A DNA stretch of 64,000 nt from Antedon mediterranea (Eukaryota > Echinodermata > Crinoidea > Comatulida > Antedonidae): the NCBI RefSeq assembly GCF_964355755.1, contig NC_092679.1, forward strand, positions 11,834,932 to 11,898,931, read 5' to 3'. Shown one piece after another: positions 21,539 through 32,800 of this stretch; position 1 is the first letter of the stretch, and every line of letters begins with the position of its first letter. The position numbers and the translations under genes are program-made. Below the pieces are notes generated by a model, which was not told the DNA's origin, did no database searches, and saw only the letters and a list, made by a program, of their open reading frames with translations.

Positions 21539-24500
21539 CTGTTTCTTCTTTCTAGCAAATAAATGAAAATAACTAAGAAAATGATGTTCAAATAGTTTTG
21601 TTACAACACTTACACGCAGAACTCATATAAATAAAATCCAGGCATGGATTTTCACAAACTGTAAATGTTATTTCTCCTACACCCAACTGGGTCATTTGAT
21701 ACAAAGGCCTAGAATAATCCAACAATGTACCTCCATTTATAGTTTCATTTTTTGTTATTATTGTAAGAATTTTTTTTTTCTCTTTCGTGGGGCCAACCAA
21801 CTTTTATTTCATTCTTCATATTACACATTGTAGTTATATATAGAAATTGTATAAAATGTCATTAAAAAAATGTTTTAAATATATATATATATATAAATAA
21901 AAATTAAAATAATAATGAAAAAATTGAAAAATAATACATGTAATTTTAAGAAATACAAGTTAATAATTTTCTTTTTACGTTACCCCATATCTTTTTTGCC
22001 TTGTTTATGTTACAAGCATATTGATTCTGTATAAGATTTTTTAGCTCAAATCTGAACAAGTTCCAGACGACTTTTGATCTAATTTTTGAATGCTTTTCTA
22101 ATGATTCAATAAAATTCGTTTTATAAATACAAAAAGAAAACAATGATAATAATTCATTGACATTTTCACTTTTTCTTCAAGTGTATAGCATTTTAGAATC
22201 ATGTTATTGAATTTTGTCCATACTTTTTGGATACTTTTATATTTCAAAAGCATGTGCTTGTCTGTCTCAATTTCGTTTTGGCAGTGTTCGCACATTTCTT
22301 CAGGAGATATTTTCCATATCTTTATTCGTTGTTTACATGTCAGAATCCGATGTAGCAGTTTAAAATTAAATTGTGCTACTTTTGTTACATGTTTCATGCT
22401 ATATACTTTTTTTAACCATATTTCATTCCACTTAAAGTTCACATTTCTAAATTCTGTTTCCTATTTCGATTGACAAAATGGAGTAATAGTTATATTGTTG
22501 ATAATGTGTTTATAATAAAATGAATTTTTATACTTTTTACAATATATTGTTTGTATTTCTTGTTTGTCTCTCTCTTTTTCATTGTTTATAACTATTTTCT
22601 TCCAGTTTGAGGGAATTGCATTTACAATCTTAAAATATTCAATTATTCCATTTTGTTGCTCTGAAGGGTGGGTATCAATTCTGTCGGAGTCATTAATCTG
22701 TGATTAACTATTATATCTTTTATTGTTTTATACCCTGCTTGTATCCAACTTTTAAAATATAATGTTTTTCCACTGCATTTTATAAAAGTGTTTTCCCACA
22801 ATTGTTGTTTTTCAACTTCGTTTACATTTTGCGGGTATGTAACTGCCTGTATGTACTTATATTGTTAAAATACACTAACACTTTTAACATTTCTTTATAC
22901 AATTCAGGCATACATTTCAGTTCTACATGACTTTCAAAATTGGGTTCACTAGTATTGACAGTATTGATTGATTTATGGAGAAACGCTAAGGAGCACGGTG
23001 ATGTTATAAGAAAAGCACCAAAGCCTATAAAATGTCCTGGATTACGTGAACACTTTAAAGATCACTTTAATCCAGACAAATCTAGCCTTAAAATCCCAGA
23101 TGAAATTAGCACACCTCCAGAATATATAATCAACCTGAGACAACCAGAATTTGAGATAGACGATGAACCTCCGTCCAAGAAAGAAATTATTGATGCAATC
23201 GGACATCTAAAAGGTCGCAAAGCTACCCTAGATGTCACTTCTGAAATGTTGCAAATCGCCACAGAGAACCCAGTATTCGTCGACCATGTACATATAGACT
23301 GTTTGTGGAAATTTGGAGAACCAAAGAAGTACCAAGCGATTGGGGACTGTCCAAATTAACAACCATTTGGAAAAAAAAGGCAGTCCACTTGATCCATCAA
23401 TGTATAGAGGAATATCGATTGGGTCTACTTTTTCAAAAATACTTATGGTTATCATTCTTTCACGTTTTTCCATCTTTTATGAAAGTCAACTTCTACGCAC
23501 ACAGTTTGGATTCAGGTCCAACACTGGGTGCAATGATGCTATATATGTAATCAAGCAGATCCAGGAAATTGCATATCGCTCAAATCGCAAACTCTATACA
23601 TGCTTCATTGATTTAACAGCAGCATTCGACCATGTGAATCGTAATCTTCTTTTCCTAAGCGTTCGTAATAGGTTTCACTTAAACCAGTCTACTACTATGA
23701 TTGACATAATACAATCACTGTACAGCTCAACGAAACCATACCTTGCTGACGACGATCCGAGTGATTATAAGTTCGAAACATCTTCTGGTGTGCGACAGGG
23801 TGGTATTGAGAATACCAGCATGTTTAACCAATATTTTGATTACGTTATTAGAGTGTTCAAACAACGCTGTAAAGATGCTAGTTTGGATGGCCTAATGATA
23901 CAATACCTAATTCCTATTGAAGCTACAAATCGTGCTCAAAGATGTAAAGCACCGTCTAAGGGGCATCTATGACGACTTTGAAAGTGGCTATGCTGACGAC
24001 TTTGCTGTAAGCTCCTGGTCACAAGAAGAACTGCAAACCATTGTGAACATCTTGAATGAAGTTTGTCTGGAATTTGGTCTAAGAATTAGTGCCCCAAAAA
24101 GAGAAACCATTATATGGAACTGGAAAGAGGAAGTTGAAGAATACCCAAGATGCATCATACAAATTGGCGGCGTACACATTAACAACGTAACACACTTTAG
24201 ATACCTTGGTGTATGGGCTACCTACAATGATGTTCATATTGGAGATCAAGAAGTAAAATACAGAATCAATTCAGCCAAAGGAGCATTTACAGATAATAGG
24301 GCATTGCTTACCAACAGAACGATCCTCCTACAAACAAGAATGATGTTTCTTAATGGTCTAGTTAGGAGTAGACTCACCTATGGTTGCCATGCTTGGAGGG
24401 CAACAGGAAGTGAAATGTCCAAACTTAGCACAACATACAAAACCTTCCTAAGAAGAATGCTAGTGAGTGGCTTTCAAAGGGTCTGCCCACCAAACCATGT

Positions 24501-27500
24501 AGACATATCCTCAGATGAAGAAACAGATGAAAACTATATAGACTGGCGTTACGTAATTGATAATGACGATCTCTACAAAATTACTGGCTGTCAACCGCTA
24601 GAAGAATATGTCTACAAGCAACAATTCAACTGGATCGGACATGTAATTAGAAAAGAAAATGAAGATCCTACAAAAATTCTTACTTTTCACACAACACAAA
24701 ATAAACGAAGAGGTCGGAAGATACCATCAGTGCTTGATAGAGTTGTACAACAAAGTCAACTTACTAGATGCAACTTCATTGGAGCCTGCTTCAACAGAAA
24801 TGTATAATTCCCAGCAATGTTTTAACTGTATATATGAACTGTTTTATAAGTTGTTTTGTGACTGTGCAATTTGGTATTAGTCACTCTCGTACTGTACATT
24901 TAAAAGTAACACATCCAAATGCCAACTTTAAGTCAATCGCTACCAGATGTCTCTGTGAGACGGTTATTTGAACCAGTACCAGTACCAGTATAATCAAATG
25001 GATACATATAATGTTTTGGTAAATATTTCCATTTACCTGGGTCAGGGCTTAACAATCTCTTAACCCAACTAAGTTTTAACGAACTAACCATTGTGCTAAG
25101 ATGTACCATATTTAGACCACCTTCTAATATTGAATTTATAAGGGTTTTTCTTTTTATTTTTTCTCTTTTTTTACCCCACAAAAATCTATATAATACCTTT
25201 TCTACTTTTGGGAATACATATTTAGGCACATTTATGACACTAGCATTATATAAAAGTTTGGAAATTGCAAATGTTTTTATAATAATTATTTTTCTAAAAA
25301 AAGAGAGGTTTCTTTTTTGCCATAATTGCAATATTTGATCAAGTTTAGTGATTTTTTCATTCCAGTTCTTTTCTTCGCACACTCTTTTATTGTAGCCGAC
25401 ATATATCCCTAAGAATTTAACTGGATTCTTCGTCCATGTTAGATTAAAAGGTGCTGTTTCATTATTTTTTCTGGAACCTTTAGTTTTTTCTTTATTTAAT
25501 TTTAATCCAGATATATTACAAAAAACCTCTATTTCTTTCAAAAAGTGTTTTAAACTAGTCTCGTCTTGTGTAAATAAGACGGTGTCATCTGCTAATTGAC
25601 AAATTTTAACAGTACTTTCATTTACATTATCTATATTACATGGTAACCTAATGCCTTTACATAGAGGATTATCTCTTATATTATTAGCCATTATTTCAAC
25701 AGCAAGTGTGAATAAAAGAGCAGACAGTGGACATCATTGTCTTACTCCACTTTCCATCTGAAAACTTACAGATAGCCATCCATTATTTTCTATAATACAT
25801 TCTGTTTCTGTATATAGCAATGTAATCCATTTTGTAAATGACATTCCAAAGCCAAACTTTTGGAGGCATTTAAAAATAAAGTTTCTATCTAATGAATCGA
25901 AGGCCTTTGCAAAGTCTAGTAAAACTATTGCTCCGGGTAAGTTACATGTATTGGTCTGGAAAAGAACGTCTTCGACTAAACGTATGTTTTCTCCTCCAAA
26001 TCGTCCGTTGATATAACCTTTTTGGTCGGAATCAATAATTGGGGCAATTACTTTTTGTATTCTACCCGATAGGGCATGGGCCATAATTTTATAATCAACA
26101 TTTAACAATGTAATTGGTCTCCAGTTTCCATTTTTAAATAATAATTTTATTATTCCCTTTTTTTGTGTTTTATGTAATTTACTTTTATTGTAGCTATAAT
26201 TTAAAGATGCACATAACATTTCTTTTATATGATTCCAAAAAACTTGTAAAATTCTACACTTAGTCCATCACACCCCGGACTTTTATTCAAGTGCATTTTA
26301 TGAAGAGCACTTGTTAATTCAGCTATAGCTAGTAAACCTTCACATTGCATACTGTCATTTAATGAAAGTGTTTTGGATTTTGATTTTTCAAGATAGCTAT
26401 TTATATTATTAACAGAAATATTTTTTGGGGAATATAAGTTTTTGTAAATATTGACCTGTTCTCTTAAAATTTCATTAGTGTCGGTAGTGTACTTTCCATT
26501 AGTTTTTAATAGGGTAGTAATTTGTTTTCTTTTTCCATTATTTTTTTCAAGGCCGAGAAAAAACTTTTTTCTCCCTTTTCAAACCATTCTATTCTCGAAC
26601 GGATTTGGGCTCCTCGGGCCTCAGATGTGTATATTTCATCAAGTTGTTCTATTTTATTTTTTAATTGACAGTCAGTTTCTTGGCTGTAGGTTGAATCAAG
26701 TTTTTTTGTAAGTTTGCTAACTTCTTTTATCAACTTTTCTTTAGTATAATTTTTTTAAATTTTCTTTCTTGAACAATATTTACATGAGAACTCTTTTATT
26801 TTAACTTTTAAGTATTCCCATAAGCTGTCAGGTTTCAAGTTATATTCATTTTTTTTTGTCTTTTCAATTATGTGTATAACATTTAACGCATATCATCATT
26901 CAAGACCTTATTGTTTAGTTGCCATAATCCTGGACCTCTCTTTTTTTCATCGTTTATTATTTTCAAAGATATAGCTTGATGATCAGAGAAGATACAAGGT
27001 CGAATATCTGTAGAAATGATGTCACCATTTTTATAAAGGGCGTTTGATATGCACCAAAAGTCTAACCTTCTGTACGTATCCTTTCTTCTCCATGTAAATT
27101 GGGATTTATCTTTATGACTTTGTCTCCATATATCAATTAATGCTATTTATCGTAGCTATTGAATGTTTTTCTGATCTACCTTTTTATCTAATTTTTTTTT
27201 ATAATTGTTTAATTCTCTTATTAATCTGTAGTTTAACGTCTCCATTTTCGTTAAGGTGTTACAATGTTAACAGGACCTCATTTCTGAATCATGTTGTCCT
27301 GTGTAAATATGTTTAAAATAAAATTAAAATAAATATGTAATGCTGAAGTTTTAAAAGTAAACATAAATTACATTATCTATATGACTTTAATGTGGTATTA
27401 TTATCATAAGTAGATGTGCAGTACAAACCGTTTCTCATAGCAACCGCAAACATGATGTCAGTTACCAACAGAAACACTAAAGGAATCAAAAGTCGAGCCA

Positions 27501-27501
27501 T
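21459..27501 (-). CDS. Small secreted EGF-like protein, first three exons (partial)
   Basis: Three minus-strand exons join with consistent phases: 27429-27501 (start, phase 1 end), 21616-21658 (43 nt, phase 1 to 2) and 21459-21538 (80 nt, ends phase 1). The product begins MARLLIPLVFLLVTDIMFAV, a clear signal peptide, then AMRN, VCENPCLDFIYMSSA and PCDPNPCPMPQSCLE, then LDDGSYECTPN. The Cys pattern (C-x3-C ... C-x3-C-x4-C ... C) suggests an EGF-like or small Cys-rich ectodomain. The 5.8-kb first intron is filled by nested LINEs. The 3' part of the gene was not found. The exon 3 acceptor (AGAAACAG) has a weak pyrimidine tract, so the join is an inference from phase. Confidence 0.5.
21616..21658 (-). 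CDS. 43-nt exon of the small secreted protein
   Basis: Acceptor ACATTTACAG/TTTGTG, donor TCTGC/GTGTAAG. With the preceding G it reads VCENPCLDFIYMSSA. Confidence 0.45.
21769..27250 (-). mobile_element. Second Tx1-like LINE, interrupted by another LINE
   Basis: Same family as 6125-11157, on the minus strand, 5'-truncated in the endonuclease. It starts with IDIWRQSHKDKSQFTWRRKD and FSDHQAISLKI. RT motifs between 26280 and 25500: SGCDGLSVEFY-like, NWRPITLLNVDYKIMAHALS, SDQKGYINGRFGGENIRLVE, VLLDFAKAFDSLDRNFIF, SGVRQ, ICQLADDTVLFTQD. Post-RT: KFLGIYVGYNKR, RFLWGKKREKIKRKTLI, EGGLNMVHLS. The C-terminal part resumes at 22925-22098 (FNFKLLHRILTCKQRIK, MCEHCQNEIETDKHMLLK). It ends GGCCCCACGAAAGAG plus poly(A). 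It lies in intron 1 of the small secreted gene. Confidence 0.88.
22926..24993 (+). mobile_element. LINE nested in the Tx1-like element (RTE-like, clade uncertain)
   Basis: Opens FESHV-flank, then plus-strand coding: PPSKKEIIDAIGHLKGRKA, DPSMYRGISIGSTFSKILMV, QFGFRSNTGCNDAIYVIKQI, YTCFIDLTAAFDHVNRNLL (motif A), SSGVRQGGIENTSMFNQYFD (motif B), SGYADDFAVSSWSQEE (motif C), VTHFRYLGVWATYND, RLTYGCHAWRAT, and QQFNWIGHVIRKENEDP. One frameshift near 23920-23990 and one near 23310. The 3' end carries CCAGTA repeats (24974-24993). The host element's minus-strand protein breaks at MYPFDY and resumes at NFESHVELKCMPELYK, which shows the nesting order. Confidence 0.85.
27429..27501 (-). CDS. Signal-peptide exon of the small secreted protein
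   Basis: 24 codons plus one base. The ATG at 27501-27499 opens MARLLIPLVFLLVTDIMFAV, a basic n-region and a hydrophobic core with an AVA cleavage-like end. Donor AACG/GTTTGT. Confidence 0.6.
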
Positions 27502-29757
27502 TTTACAAACCATGTATCTAGCTGTTAACAACAAACAAATTTAAATATTATCAACATTATATTGTTTGAAGGTTTGCATGGCGAAATCAAATGTTTGCGG
27601 TGCACCACGTATATTAGTTCTGAAATGAGTTTCTTGACGTTTCGATCAATATGCTTTGATCGTCCGGAGTGAGAATGCAGAAAGTCCAGGAAACTGGGAT
27701 TATAAGTGGAATAGAGTGGGACTGGTGTAAAAGTTTAAAACAATAGCAATTTCACACAGTGGGAGGAATTGAAAACGTTTCATCCTAAATTTGTACGCCG
27801 ACATCTTTTATCGTCGTTTATCATTATGAAAGCGTTTCACCATCGATGTACGTTGACATCTTTTGTCGACTTCACAACCGTTTCAAGCATCAATATCATA
27901 GTCGTATTTCATCATTCCCGTCGTTATCATGGTTTTTTCATTATAACTGTCTCACTCATAATTTGGCCGTGGTAAAGCAAAACTAAATTTTTCGTCCATT
28001 ATTTTTTTAAGCTAAATTGTACAAACCTGATAAAATCACAGTTTATGTATTGTTGATCTAAAATAGTTGTTGTACTGTGCAATGCTGTGTGTTGCTTGTA
28101 AGCTCAGCAATTTGAAATGAAAGCTTTTTATAAAATTAATTAATATAAGAAATGTTTTTAAAAATGTATTATTAACATTATTATACAGTATGAAATGCAA
28201 ATTTAATTACGTCGTAAACATTTGTTCCAAAATAATAATAAAAAAGCAGTATTATGATTGTTATTGTTTTTACTCTGGTAGGACTAGAAACCACGACATC
28301 TGGCCATTAGTAAAATAATTATAAAGCTTTGTCATCAGACAATGAGTACAAGTGTAGCATCCACGTAATGGTCATTGGAATAGCGTTATGGAGATAGACA
28401 TTATTTTTACCCAGTCAGTTTCAACAATTGACTGAGTCCTGTTTTTTAGCCGTTTATTTTCTTTCTACAAACGCTTTAAAATGCTCCTAGTTGCGAACGA
28501 CTGGTCTAGTATGACTGGCACCACACATTTCATGGAATTATAATTAGAATGTCGCGAAGGGGTGTAATTTTAAGTTTTCCTAGCTTAATAGCTTCGAACA
28601 TTTTCTGTATACACTGGTTTATGTAATGTAGAATGACATTAAAGAAAACATATCATTATTCAATTAGTTTTCCTCATGGTCTGAGGGCAAAGCTTTATAG
28701 TTTTTCACGCATGTGACAAGCAGTCAGTTGGATATTTTTAAATAGATCTTTCAAAAAAAGAAAATCTTATGTTTTATAAACATAGAAGCTAGGTAAAATT
28801 ATTCGATGATTAGAGGAAAATTTAACAGTTATTTGATCATGGAGCTGATTTAAATCAAAATTCCTCAATAAAAAATGCATTGGTGGTTCAATCTCCAACT
28901 GACTGTGTTCATGTTCTACAATATAGTAGCTCTAGTTATTATCATCACCGATGTGTTGAAATGTGAATATGCTAACACGTTTGTGAAAAAACGGCCATAT
29001 GTTTTCTTTATTTTAGGCCTAATACATTTATTCTATACATTGAAAAAATACTCTGTTTGTATCGTTATAAAATTAGAATATAGCATTCAATATAATATAT
29101 CTGATATTCTACTTATAAATATGTGACAATAATATTTATCGGTATCTTTAGTTTAAAACACATACCGTACTGAGTTGAAATCTATAATTCACACGAATAA
29201 AGAAAATACGATATATAGAACCGCAATCCCAAATACAAAGTAAAATGTTATAAATACTGACCTACATTGGTTGGTTACGTTACATCATTAATTTACATTG
29301 TTAATCATTCTTTATACTTTTAGTTTTAATTTTTTGGACGCATCACATAAGTGATTACGTTTGCCACGCTAGTTTATTACTCACAATTCCAATTCATTTC
29401 CTAATAATTATCTTAGTGCTAAAACTGAGTCTACATAAAATGTTTTCATCAATAAAAAATACTCTCAATATTAAACTCATAAACATTAATTGTTTCTATA
29501 CCATTGAACTCTGTAACATTTTCTTGCATATTTATCAATTCCTGAGTTAAACACACATACACTCGATAATATAAAAATAAATGAATACTTTCAATGATAC
29601 AATTCATATAATCATAATTTAGCTATCACTAATCTATAAGCATCTATATAAATATAAACAAATCTGAAGCAAACTTATTAGGCTTCTAGCATAGCATGAC
29701 TATAAAGGTTAATTCAAGTTTTTTTTCTTTCTAAACGTTTTACCATCACCAGATCAT
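27502..29757. other. Intergenic stretch between the secreted gene and the HYR gene
   Basis: No gene recognised. 27566-27660 holds a dispersed repeat (TTTGCATGGCGAAATCAAA, TTAGTTCTGAAA, GACGTTTCGATCAATATGCT) that recurs rearranged at 39195-39295. The 3' UTR of the HYR gene should start at 29757 and run left. A TTTATT (AATAAA on the minus strand) at about 29373 is one possible poly(A) signal. Confidence 0.4.
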
Positions 29758-29832
29758 TCAGTACATGTGGTGATTCTCGTTTACACTTGAGTTATTGTCC
29801 TCTGCACTGACTTCATCGTCCTTAAAACGATT
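29758..29832 (-). CDS. HYR gene, last coding exon
   Basis: 24 codons and TGA: NRFKDDEVSAEDNNSSV, then NENHHMY. Acidic and Asn/Ser-rich cytoplasmic end. Acceptor TTTTAATAG/AAT, phase 0. Confidence 0.8.
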   Translation of the reverse strand, partial: NRFKDDEVSAEDNNSSVNENHHMY

Positions 29833-32800
29833 CTATTAAAATATAAAAAAATAATATATATTTATTCATGGTGGAATCTTAATAATCTTTATTAGTCTAG
29901 TTACTAGAATATTTTTGGTAGTATATATAAATTAATTATACATATTTAATTAAAAAAACAAAGTAAATATATTGGAAGTAATTAAACGAGATAAAATGTT
30001 AATAAATCAAATTAACTATTGTACTTACCATTGATACATCGTGTGCTTTGTTAACGAACCCACTTGCAACATACGGGTTCAGAAAACCATTCTTATCATT
30101 TATACTGCGAGAACGATCATCAAAGCTCTAATGTGACAAAAATAAAAAATAATTGAGTATTTCAGCTGGTAGTAAACTGGTATGTAGGCTACAATATCTT
30201 AATTTAGAGAGCAATCGTAATAGGAGATGTGAGTTAAGACCAACATGGACATTCAAATTTCTAAACTTCAAATGTTTAAACACTTTTTTAAAAGTGTTTA
30301 AACAACTGTTCATTTTTCTTTGCTTATAAATGTGAGAGCTTTAAATTCACAAGTCAGAAAAAAGGGTTGTCTTTTAGGACAAATAAAGATAATAACAAAT
30401 AATTTGTCTTACAAGACTTGACTCCTCACGAAGATCATAACCATTTTCCGCAAGAGGTGGGTTATAAAACACAGGTGCTATTGCAGGCGATGCTCTGACA
30501 ATCGTTGGTGTACCACCAATAATTCGATGGTCATCATCATCATAGAGAGCACCCTTTCGATGACGACGTCTTGCGCCTAAGAGCCAGCAACAGAATCCAG
30601 CGAGTATTATGAATACAAATATAAATGCAGCCACGGAGCCTAGAACCACGCCAATCACACCGAAATCATCGCCTGTAAGAGGATGATTGCATATCAGTTA
30701 TTGTGATATTTTACATGCATTGTACTCAATAATGTTTGTTTTTATTTAGGTTCACAACACTTTTACAAAAATAAAATACATTTCTAAACAAAATAGGCCT
30801 ATAGGCCTATGTCTGTTTTATTTTGTTTTAGACAGGGTTTTGTAGACAATTGTCTACTCCGTATGTAAACTATACTCATTGTTACCAATCTATATCTGAT
30901 TATTCAATTCATACAAATAGAGCGAAACAATCACAACTCTTATGTACCTTTTTCTGGTTTAACTTCCACTTCGCAATAGTCACCCGTGTACGCATCTGCA
31001 CATCTAAAAGATAATATATGAACACTGTACACTGTGTACTACAGCAAAGTAGTAACTTTATATTTATAAACTCTATATCATAACGCTTGGTTTATCCAAG
31101 TTAATTCTTAATGCATCAATTATTGAAGCACCCGATTGGGTTGTTACTCTAGTAAATTACATTAATAAATTACTCTATTCCAACATTCTATCAATATGGG
31201 ATTCATTCTTGCAATGATATAAGTATTAATCAATGTACAATTAAACAACATTGTCTAGATCTGAGTAATGAAACAACCCCTCTGTGTAGAAATGTATATA
31301 TACAGATTAAAGGTGAATCATTATATTTTAAGAAATGGATTGAATCTGGAATGATTACAATTGAAGACATAGTAGGCCTATCTTCAAAAGAGAAGATTAT
31401 ATAATAAGTTAATGAAGAAACATAATATATTAGAGTACTATTGTATTAACAAAGCTATTCCTAAAGATTGGTTCAGACTGTGTCTGTGTAGAAAATAATA
31501 ATATAGAGGGTGTCTAGAAAACTCAGAACTAGAAAACTCAGATAAGACTTTTCTAGATCTAGAAAACTCAGATATCAATATCTGGGTTTTCTAGTTCCAA
31601 AATGGAACTAGAAAACTCAGATCATCATATGATTGGTTGGTAGGTCATTTGGATCATTCCATTATTAATCAGAAGGTAGGTCATTTGAAATAGGCCTACT
31701 AGAGTATTATTTATTATTATTGAAACTGGTTACTGTGTACGTTTTCTTACTAATATTGTAACATGTAGAAGCGGCCTACGACTTAAATCATAAAGAAAAT
31801 ACAGTGCACGTTACAGTTAAAATGTAGGCTTAAAAAGTAGGTATGTACGAGTTGGTGTGGGTACGAGATGGTTGAGGTACGAGTTAGCCAAGTTGGGAAT
31901 AGGTACGAGTTATTTTGGGTACGAGCTTAGCTAGGCTCGGCCTAAATGCTAAGCCTATATTTTTAAAGGTGTATACTGTATTTCTTTATGATTTAACATA
32001 GGCCGCTACTAAAAGTTACAATAATAATTATTATTAGTAAGAAAACGTATAATACTGTAGTATTTCAAACAAGCTACCCTCTGATAATAATGGAACGATC
32101 CATTTGATGATCTGGGTTTTCTAGTTCCATTCCATCAATATCTGAGTTTTCTAGATCTAGAAAAGTCAGATATCTGAGTTTTCTAGATCTAGAAAAGTCA
32201 GATATATCTGAGATCTGAGTTTTCTAGATCTGTGGTTTCTAGACACCCTAATATATATAAATTAAAAATTAAGGAATCAGAATGTATGTTTAAATTGTTA
32301 CATAAGATTCTACCTACTAATGACAAATTAATGTATTGGAAAAATAAAAACTTTAAAGATTGTGAAAATTGCAAGATAACTGAAAATGAAGTTCATCTTT
32401 AGGAAAAAATTAAGATAGCGGTAGCCCTTTGGAACAAAATATGTTGTTAATTTAAGAATTTTAATCTTACTCATTTTAACTTTAATTTATTAACCAAAGA
32501 GACGCTTTATATTAATCTACGTTTGTAGATACTCAAGTCTATTCGTATTTTCATATTTCATCAGAGCATATTCCATTATCGTAGCTCGAATAGATTCCAA
32601 GCAGACTTACAGTATTCACTATCAGAGAATAAAATTGCGCTACCATTTTCCACTTATAATATTGAATAGTTGAACATTTCATTCCCTACGCGATTTCATT
32701 TTCCCCTCATTTTTTATTTACAATCAATCATTGTAACCTTTACAACTATATCATTAAATTATAACTTTAAATTAAATAACTTACGTGCACATGCTAGCAT

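Noticed and set aside
28875-29126. 83-codon hydrophobic plus-strand frame
   Set aside because: Composition is that of AT-rich DNA, with no motif, no neighbours and no splice support.
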